From the NCBI GenBank assembly GCA_964450715.1, contig CAYVFC010000001.1:62001-126000 (forward strand): a DNA stretch of 64,000 nucleotides. The letters run 5' to 3'. Under the pieces are notes generated by a model. The model saw nothing but the letters and a program-made list of their open reading frames with translations. It was not told the DNA's origin and did no database searches. Positions 1 to 8,561 of the stretch are shown piece after piece; position 1 is the stretch's first letter, and each line of letters starts with the position of its first letter. Origin of the DNA: CAYVFC01 sp964450715. Lineage in GTDB: Bacteria > Myxococcota_A > Polyangia > Polyangiales > JAFGIB01. The position numbers were made by a program, and so were the translations under genes.

Positions 1-657
1 CGAGGCGCCGCCCGCCGATTCGGGATCGCCCTTCGCGGGCTCCCGGACCGCCAACAGCACGATGGCCATCGCCGCGGCGGCGGGAATCGCGGCCAGCAGG
101 AACACCTGCGGAAGCGGGAGACCCGCCAGTTCCAGCAGAGAAGCGGCCACCAGCGGGCCGGCCACCGCGCCGGCGTGGTCCATGGCTCTTTGTATTCCGT
201 ATGCCCTGCCTCGTTGGTCGGGCCGGGTCAGATCCGCGATCAGCGCGTCGCGGGGGGAGCTGCGCAGCCCCTTGCCCACCCGGTCCGCAAAGCGGAGCGC
301 CAGCACGGTCGCCCACCCGCCGGCCAGCCCGATCAGGGGGCGCGCAGCGGAGGCCAGGCCGTATCCGGCTACCACCAGCGGCTTGCGTCGTCGCACCCGG
401 TCCGACCAGAGGCCCGAAACGAGCTTGAGCAGCGAGGCGGTCGATTCGGCTATCCCCTCGATGATGCCCAGCGCCTGCGGTCCCGCGGCCAGCACCGCGG
501 TCAAAAAGACGGGCAACAGCGGATAGATCATCTCGCTGGATAGATCGTTGAAAAAGCTCACCGTCCCCAGCGCCACCACCGCGGTGGGCAGCGCCCGGCG
601 AGCCGCCGGTCCCCCGGGATCGGCGGCGGCGTTTCGCGTCCCGTCAGCCGGAGCCAT
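1..657 (-). CDS. MFS transporter (partial, C-terminus outside window)
   Basis: The minus strand is open from an ATG at 657 to the left edge, giving the first about 219 residues of a major facilitator superfamily protein. Around residues 35-60 it reads SFFNDLSSEMIYPLLPVF, the typical start of the first membrane helix in this MFS subgroup. The first intracellular loop has the conserved form LWSDRVRRRKPL, and the stretch RVGKGLRSSPRDALIAD is characteristic of the family. The substrate cannot be told. The start overlaps the end of the upstream TauE/SafE gene by 14 bp, so the two are probably translated together. The stop and the last helices lie outside the window. Confidence 0.85.
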   Translation of the reverse strand, partial: MAPADGTRNAAADPGGPAARRALPTAVVALGTVSFFNDLSSEMIYPLLPVFLTAVLAAGPQALGIIEGIAESTASLLKLVSGLWSDRVRRRKPLVVAGYGLASAARPLIGLAGGWATVLALRFADRVGKGLRSSPRDALIADLTRPDQRGRAYGIQRAMDHAGAVAGPLVAASLLELAGLPLPQVFLLAAIPAAAAMAIVLLAVREPAKGDPESAGGAS

Positions 658-1549
658 CTGCGAAGAACCCCAGGACGTAGAAGAGCCCGAGCCCGTTGAC
701 CGTCACCGCCAGCAGACCCTCGATCAGGCGCGCCGGCAGAAAGCGCTGCATGCGCGCCCCGGCGTAGACCCCGATCAGCCCCCCGGTGCCGAAGCTGAGC
801 CCCAGCGGCAGGTCGGGCGCCACCCCGGGCAGGCCGAGCAGCGCGCCCATCGACCAGAAGAAACCGGCGCCCACCACCGAGGTGAGAAAGGTGCTGAGCA
901 GGGTGGCGCCCGCGATGGTATGTACGGGAAGCTTCCAGAAGGAGACCAGGAAGGGGGCCATGATGGCTCCGCCGCCGATGCCGTAGGCGCCGCCGATCAC
1001 CCCGATCACCGCGGAGAGCAGGCCGAGCGCGCCGACCGGGACCGAGTAGCGCTCGCCGCGGTACCCGTACTGCAGGATACTCCGGTCAAATCGCTCGACC
1101 GATACCGCCAGCCTGCCCGCCTCGGTCTCGCCCGCGGCCTTGCGGCCGGCGGCCGCTTCGGCGGACGAGCGGCTTCTCAGGATCTTGCTGATCAGCCTGG
1201 AGCCGATCAGCAGCAGCACTGATCCCACGAAGAGCTTGAAGTTGCGCGGATCGGGCAGGAAGTAGATGCGGACCAGGGAGCCGGCCACCACTCCGGGGAC
1301 GGTGCCGGCCGCGATGATGGCGGCCAGCGGCCAGAGCATTCGCCCCTCCCGGAAGTAGCGGTAGATCCCCGAGGGTATGGCGACCACGTTGAACAGGTGG
1401 TTGGTGGGAGTGACCGCCGGCCCGGTAAAACCCAGCACGCTGACCTGGAAGGGCAGCAGCAGGAAGGCGCCCGAAAGCCCCCCTACCGACATCAAGGACG
1501 AGACGAAGAGCGCGACGAAGAAGGCCAGCAGCGGCGTGAAGTCGGTCAT
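644..1549 (-). CDS. Sulfite exporter TauE/SafE family membrane protein
   Basis: A 301-residue polytopic membrane protein. The first helices contain SSLMSVGGLSGAFLLLPF and TPTNHLFNVVAIPSG, and the second half repeats the fold with GVIGGAYGIGGGAIMAPFL. This Gly-rich duplicated pattern is the TauE/SafE signature. The family exports sulfite, sulfoacetate or other small organosulfur anions, but the substrate here is unknown. I chose the ATG at 1549 because the protein then begins directly with MTDFTPLLAFFVALF; an in-frame start at 1588 would add 13 residues of basic, non-membrane sequence. A hydrophilic charged loop near residues 165-190 separates the halves. The gene is coupled to the MFS gene downstream. 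Confidence 0.85.
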   Translation of the reverse strand: MTDFTPLLAFFVALFVSSLMSVGGLSGAFLLLPFQVSVLGFTGPAVTPTNHLFNVVAIPSGIYRYFREGRMLWPLAAIIAAGTVPGVVAGSLVRIYFLPDPRNFKLFVGSVLLLIGSRLISKILRSRSSAEAAAGRKAAGETEAGRLAVSVERFDRSILQYGYRGERYSVPVGALGLLSAVIGVIGGAYGIGGGAIMAPFLVSFWKLPVHTIAGATLLSTFLTSVVGAGFFWSMGALLGLPGVAPDLPLGLSFGTGGLIGVYAGARMQRFLPARLIEGLLAVTVNGLGLFYVLGFFADGSG

Positions 1550-1788
1550 GCGGAAACAAGAGTACGGCCGCGGGCGAAAGCGGGGCAAGCCGCCGTCCCC
1601 CCAAATAACGAGCGGGGAGGCTCTGTCGGTCTCCGTCGGCCGGTTCCCTCGAAGACGGTGGCGGTATTTCCGGCCGAAAAGCGGCCAGCGGCCACTGGGT
1701 AGACACGGCCGGAATCGATCCGGACCGTGTTCCCCGCTTCGATCCCGGGGTATGCTCGCCCGTACCCGTTCAAAGGAGATCCCGAAAA

Positions 1789-2307
1789 ATGAAGTTCACC
1801 ATCGAGATGGCAGCCCGGCGCGCCGATTTCGAGCGCGTGATCCAGGTCTACTTTTCCGAGGCCTTCAACCAGGCCGTGATCCCGGAGGCCAACCTGCGAG
1901 ACCGGAACCTGCTGGAGGAGCGTATCCTCGACGACGGCAAGGAGTACCGCAAGGTCCGCTACGCCCCCCAGGTCGACCTGCCGGGGCCGCTCCGCAAGCT
2001 TCTCGAGGGCGACGGGGTCGGGCAGCTCATCGAGTACAACGAGATCACGGTCTTCGACCGGGACAGGCGGACCGCCACCCTGGAGGTCGAGAGCATCGCC
2101 GGGGATACCATCCAGGTCTCGGGCTTGGTGCGTTTCCTCGAGGAGGGGGACGGCGTGCGGATGAAGTTCGAGGGCGAGGCCAAGGTCAAGGTCTTCGGCA
2201 TCGGCGGCGTGGCCGAGCGCTTCATCGTCAACGAGGTGAAGAAACGCTACGCGCTGGTGGAGCGCTTCCTGCAGCGCTATCTCGACCAGGGTCGGGACAA
2301 GAACTGA
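1789..2307 (+). CDS. DUF2505 family (SRPBCC-fold) protein
   Basis: A 172-residue soluble protein starting MKFTIEM. A strong ribosome binding site (AAAGGAGAT) lies about 8 bases before the ATG. Strand-rich sequence flanked by helices, with a long C-terminal helix (residues about 145-165), resembles the DUF2505 family of the START/SRPBCC superfamily, which bind hydrophobic ligands in a helix-grip fold. No catalytic residues are apparent and no function is known. It stands alone between the transporter pair and coaD, transcribed toward coaD. Family assignment is by recognition only. Confidence 0.6.
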   Translation: MKFTIEMAARRADFERVIQVYFSEAFNQAVIPEANLRDRNLLEERILDDGKEYRKVRYAPQVDLPGPLRKLLEGDGVGQLIEYNEITVFDRDRRTATLEVESIAGDTIQVSGLVRFLEEGDGVRMKFEGEAKVKVFGIGGVAERFIVNEVKKRYALVERFLQRYLDQGRDKN

Positions 2308-2364
2308 TTCCGCGGGTCGGTCGACGGCGAGCGCGGATCGGTCCGGCTGCGATCCGGCAGGGGT

Positions 2365-2895
2365 CTACCCCTTGCAGGCCTTTTCCGCCTGGATGCGCTT
2401 TACTTTTTCTATGATCTTTTCCGCCACGTAAGGGTGGACGTACTGGTGGATCTCCTCGCCCAGGAAGGCCACCTCCCGCACGATGGAGGAGCTGAGCGTG
2501 GCGTAGTGGGGCTTGGAGAACATGCAGACGGTCTCGATGCTCTTGCTGATTCCCCGGTTGGCGGTGGCCATTTCCAGCTCGAACTGCAGGTCCGAGGTAT
2601 TGCGCAGGCCGCGCAGGATGAAGTTCGCGCCCACCTTCTCGGCGAAGCGGATGGCGGGTCCCTCGAAGGCGACTACCTTGACGTTCTTGATTCCCGAATC
2701 GCGCGACTCCTCGGTGACGTGCCGCAGCATGTCGAGCCGCTCCTCGACGGTCAGGAAGCAGTCCTTGGCCGGGTTGACGCCGATGGCCCAGAGCACGACG
2801 TCGAAGCGGCGTGCCGCCCGGACGACCAGGTCGCCGTGACCGATGGTCGGGGGACAGAAGGTTCCGGGGTAGAGGATGGTCTTCTTGTTCGCCAC
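2365..2895 (-). CDS. coaD: Phosphopantetheine adenylyltransferase
   Basis: A 176-residue nucleotidyltransferase that transfers AMP from ATP to 4'-phosphopantetheine, the penultimate step of coenzyme A synthesis in the cytosol. The N-terminus carries the nucleotidyltransferase motif as YPGTFCPPTIGHGDL (usual form YPGTFDPITNGHLDL), with the HxGH-type element here reading TIGHGD. The RGLRNTSDLQFELEMA segment and the C-terminal SSSIVREVA motif (ISSSxVRE) match CoaD. The length is slightly above the usual about 160 residues because of a Lys-rich C-terminal helix. It is a single gene, convergent with the DUF2505 gene. Confidence 0.9.
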   Translation of the reverse strand: MANKKTILYPGTFCPPTIGHGDLVVRAARRFDVVLWAIGVNPAKDCFLTVEERLDMLRHVTEESRDSGIKNVKVVAFEGPAIRFAEKVGANFILRGLRNTSDLQFELEMATANRGISKSIETVCMFSKPHYATLSSSIVREVAFLGEEIHQYVHPYVAEKIIEKVKRIQAEKACKG

Positions 2896-3160
2896 TGGTG
2901 CTCTCCGGGTTGGACCGGCGTGTCCCTGCGTCGCTACGCGTTCTCGATCCTTGGGTTTCCTGGCGTTCTAGCCGCGCGGCAATCGGGGGCAAGCAGACGC
3001 GCGCTGGCTACGATTCGCGTTGAGATAGTCGCCGTACCGGCGACCGGGTGGCGGTTGGCGGCCGCCGGCCGGCGGGTACCGACCCGTCGGCATGTACGCG
3101 GAATATTACCGCAATTTGCCGGGCAGGCAAGCGCTTCCACGGCCGCTTGCCGCGTGCGTC

Positions 3161-3958
3161 TCAGACCATCTTGCCCAGCGTCTGCCCGCCGTCGATAACG
3201 ATGGTCTGCCCGGTGACGAAGCAGGAAGCGTCGCTGGCCAGGTACAGGGCCAGGCCGGCGATGTCGTCCGGCTGGCCGATGCGCCGCACGGGCGAGCCCT
3301 GGCTGATGGATTGGACCAGATCCGCGTTGGCCACCAGCGCGCCGGCGAACTTGGTCTGCACCAGGCCGGGCGCGATGGCGTTGACCCGGATGCCGGTGCC
3401 GCCCAGCTCCGAGGCCAGCGTCTTGGTCATGGAGATGACCGCGGCCTTGGTCATGCCGTACACCCCCTGGGCGATGGCGGCCTCCCTGCCGGCGATGCTG
3501 GCCAGGTTGATGATGGAGCCGCCCTGGTTGCGCTCCCTCATGGCGCGCACCACCTCGCGGGTAAACATGAAGTAGCCCTTGAGGTTGACCTCGAAGGTCT
3601 TGTCCCAGGCCGGCCAGGGGGTATCGAGCAGCGCGCCGAAGTAGGGATTGGTAGCGGCGTTGTTGACCAGTATATCGACGCCGTCGTGTTCCTTCGCCAC
3701 CGACTGCACCAGCTCGGCGATGGCCTCCTCCTTGCCGGTGTGGCAGGCGCGCGAGGTGACGTCCTCGCCGCATGCCTGCTTGATCCGTTCGGCCGCGGCC
3801 TGCAGCCCCTCCAGCTTGCGGGAGGCGATCACCACCTGAGCGCCGTGCATGGCCAGGCACAGGGCGATGGCCTCGCCGATGCCGCGGCTGCCGCCGGTGA
3901 CGATGGCCACCTTGTCCGTGAGATCCATCTTCAGTGAGGATATCGGTGTCGCAGTCAT
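3161..3958 (-). CDS. Short-chain dehydrogenase/reductase (SDR)
   Basis: A 265-residue classical SDR. The cofactor motif TGGSRGIG is at residues about 21-28, NNAAT is at about 99, and the catalytic Ser (NLASI) and Tyr-Lys pair (YGMTK) are in place. The C-terminal TGQTIVIDGGQTL is typical of the FabG/glucose 1-dehydrogenase branch. It should reduce or oxidise a carbonyl or alcohol with NAD(P)H, but the substrate cannot be told from sequence. The start at 3958 has AAGGAGAGG five bases upstream. It follows the YjbQ gene by 42 bp on the same strand and is probably co-transcribed with it. Confidence 0.85.
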   Translation of the reverse strand: MTATPISSLKMDLTDKVAIVTGGSRGIGEAIALCLAMHGAQVVIASRKLEGLQAAAERIKQACGEDVTSRACHTGKEEAIAELVQSVAKEHDGVDILVNNAATNPYFGALLDTPWPAWDKTFEVNLKGYFMFTREVVRAMRERNQGGSIINLASIAGREAAIAQGVYGMTKAAVISMTKTLASELGGTGIRVNAIAPGLVQTKFAGALVANADLVQSISQGSPVRRIGQPDDIAGLALYLASDASCFVTGQTIVIDGGQTLGKMV

Positions 3959-4000
3959 GAAAGCCTCTCCTTTTCCGAGGCGCCCGGGGGGGCGCTTCCG

Positions 4001-4414
4001 TTATTCGCCGATGATGGTGAGCTGCACGCGGCGGTTGGATCGAGGACCGTCGAGGTCGCAGAGGAAGACGTTCTGCCAGGTGCTGAGCCCGAGGCAACCC
4101 TCGCGGATCGGCACGGTCTCGCTGGGGCCCACGATGCCGGCCTGGATATGGGCGTCGGCATTGCTGTCGATGCGGTCGTGCCGCCAGCGGCCCGCCGGTA
4201 CCAGGTTCTGCAGGCAATCGACCACGTCCAGGGCGATGGCCGGGTCGGCGTTCTCCTGGATCATCAGGGCCGAGGTGGCGCCGTGGGCGTATAGCGAGCA
4301 GATCCCCTCCTTCACCCCGGAGCGGCGCACGTGGTCGCGCGCTTGCTCGGTGATGTCGATCAGCTGCTTGCGCTGGCTGCTGGAGACTACGATTTCGGCT
4401 CTGTAGAGCTTCAA
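4001..4414 (-). CDS. YjbQ/UPF0047 family protein
   Basis: A 137-residue protein of the YjbQ family. It carries the conserved segments GICSLYAHGATSALMIQEN and LGLSTWQNVFLCDLDGPR. In family members the conserved His and Asp residues bind metal, and some have weak thiamine-phosphate synthase activity, but the cellular role is unresolved. Translation appears to begin at TTG (4414) with only a weak purine-rich site upstream. It is divergent from the aromatic amino acid fusion gene across a gap of about 116 bp, and probably leads a two-gene transcript with the SDR. Confidence 0.8.
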   Translation of the reverse strand: MKLYRAEIVVSSSQRKQLIDITEQARDHVRRSGVKEGICSLYAHGATSALMIQENADPAIALDVVDCLQNLVPAGRWRHDRIDSNADAHIQAGIVGPSETVPIREGCLGLSTWQNVFLCDLDGPRSNRRVQLTIIGE

Positions 4415-4530
4415 GGCGTCTTCTGCCGGACGGTGCGGGGTTTCTGGTCGTTTCCGGCTTTTTCCTGTACTACAGACGGGGCGTGCGATCCATCGGTAGC
4501 CGTCCGATCAGGCGAGGGAAGCGCGGTAAA

Positions 4531-6585
4531 GTGGCGAGCAAGAAACTGGAAACGATCCGCAAGCGGCTGGACCAGGTCGACCGCCGCATCCTGGAAGCGC
4601 TGGGCGACCGGCAGCAGCTGGCCGAGCGGGCGGCCGAGGTCAAGGCCCGCAGCAGCGAGCTAGAGCTGCGCGACCTCGACCGCGAGCAGACGCGGCTCTC
4701 GGAGCTGATCGAGCAGGGCGCCTTGTTGGGGTTGGACGGTTACTACGTCACCCGCCTCTTTCGCGAGATCATGGAGCGCTCGCTTCGTCTGCAGCAGGAG
4801 CGGATCGCCGAGCGGCGCACCCGCGGCAGCGGCGGGCCCGAGAGCCTGACCGTGGCCTACCAGGGCGTGGAGGGGGCGTACAGCCACATCGCTGCGTTCA
4901 AGCACTTCGGTCCCCGCGGGATCCGACTCTCGTTCTTACCCAGCGAGAGCTTCGCCTCCATGTTGCAGGCGGTGAAGGCAGGCGAGGCCGATTACGGCGT
5001 GCTGCCCATCGAGAACACCACGGCCGGCTCCATCAACGAGGCCTACGACCTGCTGGCCAACACCGATTTGACGGTGGTGGGCGAGGAGGTGCTGCTGGTC
5101 GAGCACTGCCTGGTGGCGCTCGAGCCCATCGGGGTCGAGCACATCCGCCGCATCTACTCGCATCCCCAGGCGCTGGCGCAGTGCTCGAGCTACCTCTCGC
5201 GGCTGCATCGCTGCACGGTGGAGTCCTTTCCGGACACGGCGCTGGCGGTGAAAAAGATCCAGGCGGAGAAGGACATCAGCCAGGCCGCCATCGCCAGCCA
5301 GGAGGCGGCCGAGCTGTACGGCCTGCAGGTGATCGAGCGCGGGATCGCCAACCAGAAGGACAACTACACGCGCTTCGTGATCGTGGCCGAGAAGGCCGCG
5401 CGGTACGACACGCGCATCCCCTGCAAGACCTCGCTCATCTTCGCCACCCGCCACGAGAAGGGCGCGCTGCTGCAGTGTTTAAATGTTCTATCCGGACACG
5501 GGCTCAATCTGACCAAGCTGGAGTCGCGGCCCCGGCCCAACGTTCCCTGGGAGTACCTCTTCTACCTGGACTTCGAGGGCAACCTGCAGGACGAACGGGT
5601 CAAAAATGCCCTGGAGGAGCTGACCGGTCACACCGGCTACCTGAAGGTGCTGGGCTGTTACCCGGCACGCACCACCGCCGAGGCCGGGCCGGCCAGCCCG
5701 CGCGCGAGGACCGTACGCGGCAAGGGCCGGCGCGCTGCCCGCGGGTCGCTGCCTGCGCCCGCCGGCGGGACGGCCGGCGGGGAGAAGAAGCCCTACCGCC
5801 TGGCGCTGCGCTCGCGGCGCACGCGGGATACCTGCATCAAGGTAGACGGCGCGCTGATCGGCGGCCCGCGGCCGGCGGTCATCGCCGGCCCGGCCCTGGT
5901 GGAGTCGCGCGAGCAGATCACCGCCTGCGCACGCGCGGCCGCCCAGGCGGGTGTGGACCTGCTCTGGGGCGGCTGCTTCCGCGGGCAGGTGGCGGAGGGC
6001 GAGTTCGAGGCTCTGGGCTTCGAGGGTCTGCGCCTGCTGGCGAGCGCCGGCCGCGCGGCGGGCCTGCCGGTGGCCACCGAGGTGCTGGACCCGGGCGACA
6101 TGGCCCGCGCGGCCAAACACGCCGACCTCATCGCCATCGGCGGCCGCAATATGCAGAACTTCGCCCTGCTCAGGGCCGCGGGCCAGGTAGACCGGCCCAT
6201 CCTGCTCAGGCGCTCGCTGGCCGCCTCCATCGACGACTGGCTCGCCGCTGCCGAGCAGATCCTCTCCACCGGCAACCAGCAGGTGGTGCTCTGCGAACGA
6301 GGCGTCCGCACCCTGGGCGCGGCGCGGCGCAACACGCTGGATCTCTCGGCACTGCCCCTGCTGCGCGAGAGGACGCACCTGCCGGTGCTGACCGCTCCCT
6401 CGCAGGTGGCGTCGAGCGCGCGCTGGGTTCCGTCCCTGGTCGAGGCCAGCCTGGCGGCCGGCGCGCAGGGAGTGCTGATCGAGTTCCATCCGCGGCCGGA
6501 AAAGGCCTTGGCCGGAAGCGAGCGGGCGCTCACCGCCGAAGCGTTGCAGGAGGTGATGGAACGGATCGCGCTGCGGGAGCCATGA
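4531..6585 (+). CDS. pheA: Chorismate mutase-prephenate dehydratase (P-protein) with a C-terminal degenerate DAHP-synthase domain
   Basis: A 684-residue multidomain enzyme. Residues 3-90 are an AroQ chorismate mutase (IRKRLDQVD, the DRQQLAERAAEVK helix, the S..Q pair in ERSLRLQQ). Residues about 105-287 are prephenate dehydratase (VAYQGVEGAYS, ENTTAGSI, NYTRF with the catalytic Thr). Residues about 299-370 are an ACT domain with the ESRP motif that binds phenylalanine. A Pro/Gly/Arg linker (380-424) leads to residues about 437-683, which align with class I-beta DAHP synthase (TEVLDP, GGRNMQNF, LCERGVRT, RNTLDLSALP). There the Cys, His and Asp metal ligands are replaced by Ala455, Gln625 and Gly662, and the Arg/Lys phosphate-binding RGGAFKPR segment reads WGGCFRGQ, so this domain is probably not catalytic. 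I chose GTG 4531, which has GAGGGAA upstream; GTG 4483 is the alternative. Confidence 0.9.
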   Translation: MASKKLETIRKRLDQVDRRILEALGDRQQLAERAAEVKARSSELELRDLDREQTRLSELIEQGALLGLDGYYVTRLFREIMERSLRLQQERIAERRTRGSGGPESLTVAYQGVEGAYSHIAAFKHFGPRGIRLSFLPSESFASMLQAVKAGEADYGVLPIENTTAGSINEAYDLLANTDLTVVGEEVLLVEHCLVALEPIGVEHIRRIYSHPQALAQCSSYLSRLHRCTVESFPDTALAVKKIQAEKDISQAAIASQEAAELYGLQVIERGIANQKDNYTRFVIVAEKAARYDTRIPCKTSLIFATRHEKGALLQCLNVLSGHGLNLTKLESRPRPNVPWEYLFYLDFEGNLQDERVKNALEELTGHTGYLKVLGCYPARTTAEAGPASPRARTVRGKGRRAARGSLPAPAGGTAGGEKKPYRLALRSRRTRDTCIKVDGALIGGPRPAVIAGPALVESREQITACARAAAQAGVDLLWGGCFRGQVAEGEFEALGFEGLRLLASAGRAAGLPVATEVLDPGDMARAAKHADLIAIGGRNMQNFALLRAAGQVDRPILLRRSLAASIDDWLAAAEQILSTGNQQVVLCERGVRTLGAARRNTLDLSALPLLRERTHLPVLTAPSQVASSARWVPSLVEASLAAGAQGVLIEFHPRPEKALAGSERALTAEALQEVMERIALREP

Positions 6586-6619
6586 GCACGCGAAGAACGC
6601 AAGCCGGACGGAGGATCGG

Positions 6620-7552
6620 ATGAAAAGCAACGCGAACGCGCTCAGACCCCTTTTGACGAGCGCACTGGAATGGACGGGCCTGCGAACCATCCCGCTCGAG
6701 GAGCTGCGCGCCAAATACGAGACGGCCGCGTCGCAGTACCTGGAGATCGACGGCACGCGCATCCACTACCGGATGGAGGGCGAGGGACCGCCGGTGGTGC
6801 TGCTGCACGGGGTGCTGGCGCAGCTACAGACCTGGGACGGCTGGGTGGAATGCCTGAAGGACCGCTACCGCATCTTCCGCATGGATCTTCCCGGCTTCGG
6901 GCTCACCGGACCGGTGATCAACGGCACCTACACCCCGGAATACGCCGTTGAACTCTTCGAGAAGGTGCGCCGGGCCCTGAACGAGGAGCACTTCCACCTG
7001 GTGGGCAACTCTTTGGGCGGGTTCCTCAGCTGGTACTACGCCGCGCTGTACCCGCAGCACGTCGACCGGCTCATTCTCATCGATCCGCTCAGCTACCCGC
7101 AGCGCATGCCCCCGGTGATGCACCTGGCGCTGCTGCCCGGCATCCGCCGGCTGGCCTCCTTCTGGGTGCCTCGCCCCTTCGTGGCCGAGGGGGTACGGCA
7201 GGTTTACGGCGACCCGCGCCGCTACGACAGCGCCGTGATCGACCGCTACCACCAGCTTCTGCTGCGCGAGGGCAATCGCGCCGCCATGCTCGACTACTTC
7301 GAGCTGGGCGGCAAGCACTTCGACCCGGGCGCGACAAGCAGGCTCTGGGATATCATTCCGCGTATCCGCGCCCGCACCCTGCTCATGTGGGGCGAGAAGG
7401 ACCGCTGGCTACCCATCCATCACGTGCAGCGCTGGAAGAAGGACCTGCCGGCGATCCAGGTCAAGACCTACCCGGGCGTGGGTCATATCCCCATGGAGGA
7501 GATCCCGGAGCAGAGCGCCGCGGACGCCGACGCGTTTCTGTCGGCTCCCTGA
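6620..7552 (+). CDS. Alpha/beta hydrolase
   Basis: A 310-residue alpha/beta-hydrolase fold protein. The oxyanion region reads VVLLHGVLAQ, the nucleophile elbow is GNSLGG, the acid is in MWGEKDRW and the catalytic His is in GVGHIPMEE, so the triad is complete. A lid region near residues 160-215 (RRLASFWVPRPFVAEG) gives no substrate clue. The start ATG has GGAGG about 8 bases upstream. It lies 34 bp after the fusion gene on the same strand and may be co-transcribed, though no pathway link is evident. It is convergent with the FHA gene. Confidence 0.85.
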   Translation: MKSNANALRPLLTSALEWTGLRTIPLEELRAKYETAASQYLEIDGTRIHYRMEGEGPPVVLLHGVLAQLQTWDGWVECLKDRYRIFRMDLPGFGLTGPVINGTYTPEYAVELFEKVRRALNEEHFHLVGNSLGGFLSWYYAALYPQHVDRLILIDPLSYPQRMPPVMHLALLPGIRRLASFWVPRPFVAEGVRQVYGDPRRYDSAVIDRYHQLLLREGNRAAMLDYFELGGKHFDPGATSRLWDIIPRIRARTLLMWGEKDRWLPIHHVQRWKKDLPAIQVKTYPGVGHIPMEEIPEQSAADADAFLSAP

Positions 7553-7559
7553 AGGGGGG

Positions 7560-8201
7560 CTACTCGTTCACCAGCCGCCAGAGCGTATCCGGGCCGCAGA
7601 AGGTCGCCTGCACCGTCCCGAACTCGATCAGGTCCCCCTCTTCGACTTGGACCGGGGCGCGAGCGACCAACAGCTCCCCTCTCACCCGGGTTCCGTTCTT
7701 GCTGCCCGCGTCGGCCACCATCAGCACCCCGTTCTCTCCGGCCTCGAACCAGGCGTGCGATTTGGAGACGCTGCTTTGGCGCAGCACTACGTCCTGGTTG
7801 CGGGCGCGCCCCACCGAGACCCGTTTGGCAAAGGTGCTGGTCTTCTCCCGCTTCTGAAGCTCGACGATGAAGTGAGGAGAAGCGAGGATCCGCCGCTTCA
7901 GCAACCCGATGTTAAGCGGCGGTCGTAGCGGGGGAGGGGGTCCGCCCATCTTGCTGCTCTGGCTCTGCTGCACCGTGTAGAAACCGAGCCCGTCGCTTCT
8001 GGCGGCCCGGCTGCCGGGGCTCGCCGCGCTCATCATGGCGAGCCCGGCCTGCAGCTCGCCCGTCGGATCGTCCAGGCGGACGAGCAGGAAGGGCGTCTCC
8101 GCGAAGACGGCCACGAAGAGCCGTAGTCTCTGCTGAAGGATCTGGTTGACCAGCAGTTTCGGGCTCAGATTCTTGTGCTCGCTGGACTCGTTTTCCGCCA
8201 T
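7560..8201 (-). CDS. FHA domain protein
   Basis: A 213-residue protein. The C-terminal forkhead-associated domain (residues about 125-205) shows the phosphothreonine-binding pattern VGRARNQDVVL, SVSKSHAWFE and DAGSKNGT. The N-terminal 60 residues are predicted helix/strand without a recognised family, followed by a Ser/Gly/Pro-rich linker (residues about 70-105). FHA domains dock phosphothreonine peptides, so this is a likely partner of the Ser/Thr kinases encoded elsewhere in the window; that link is inference. Its stop is 7 bp from the convergent hydrolase gene, and it is divergent from the carrier gene. Confidence 0.85.
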   Translation of the reverse strand: MAENESSEHKNLSPKLLVNQILQQRLRLFVAVFAETPFLLVRLDDPTGELQAGLAMMSAASPGSRAARSDGLGFYTVQQSQSSKMGGPPPPLRPPLNIGLLKRRILASPHFIVELQKREKTSTFAKRVSVGRARNQDVVLRQSSVSKSHAWFEAGENGVLMVADAGSKNGTRVRGELLVARAPVQVEEGDLIEFGTVQATFCGPDTLWRLVNE

Positions 8202-8561
8202 GGTCTTTCCGGGAACTCTCGGTGCCGCTGTCGCCTCGTCGGTCCGGACCGAGGAGGGGGCGGTGCGTCTTCCGAGCAGCGCCCGATTACTCTCTTTTTA
8301 GTACCGAACGATCGATTTTGCCACCTAGGAAGCGCGGTAACAAGCGTCTCATGCTTCGACCACGCAGCCGAGGACGGCCAGGCAGCCGATCGCTTCGTTC
8401 ACGCAAAGGGCGGCTCACCACCCTCTGACAACCCGTTCGGTGCTCTAGTACCCGCTCCGCGAACAGGCCGACGCAGACCGGCGCGTAGGCGCGGCGGGCG
8501 ACCTCCGCGGTCGGAGCTGCCACTGTTCTCGGCTTCGATTCCGCGTTACGGTGCCGGCGAG
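8202..8561. other. Divergent intergenic region of 360 bp
   Basis: This stretch between the FHA gene and the carrier gene has no convincing coding sequence. An open frame runs through it in frame with the carrier, but it encodes low-complexity Arg/Ser-rich sequence, overlaps the FHA gene and carries no membrane or domain features. A perfect 14-base palindrome (TCGGTCCGGACCGA) lies at 8239-8252 and may be a regulator site. An AT-richer patch with CTCTTTTTAG lies near 8291. Both promoters presumably lie here, but I cannot place them with confidence. Confidence 0.4.

Noticed and set aside
8175..8561. In-frame upstream extension of the carrier gene
   Set aside because: It overlaps the FHA gene start, has no membrane or domain features and has Arg/Ser-rich composition. 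The ATG at 8562 is the better start.
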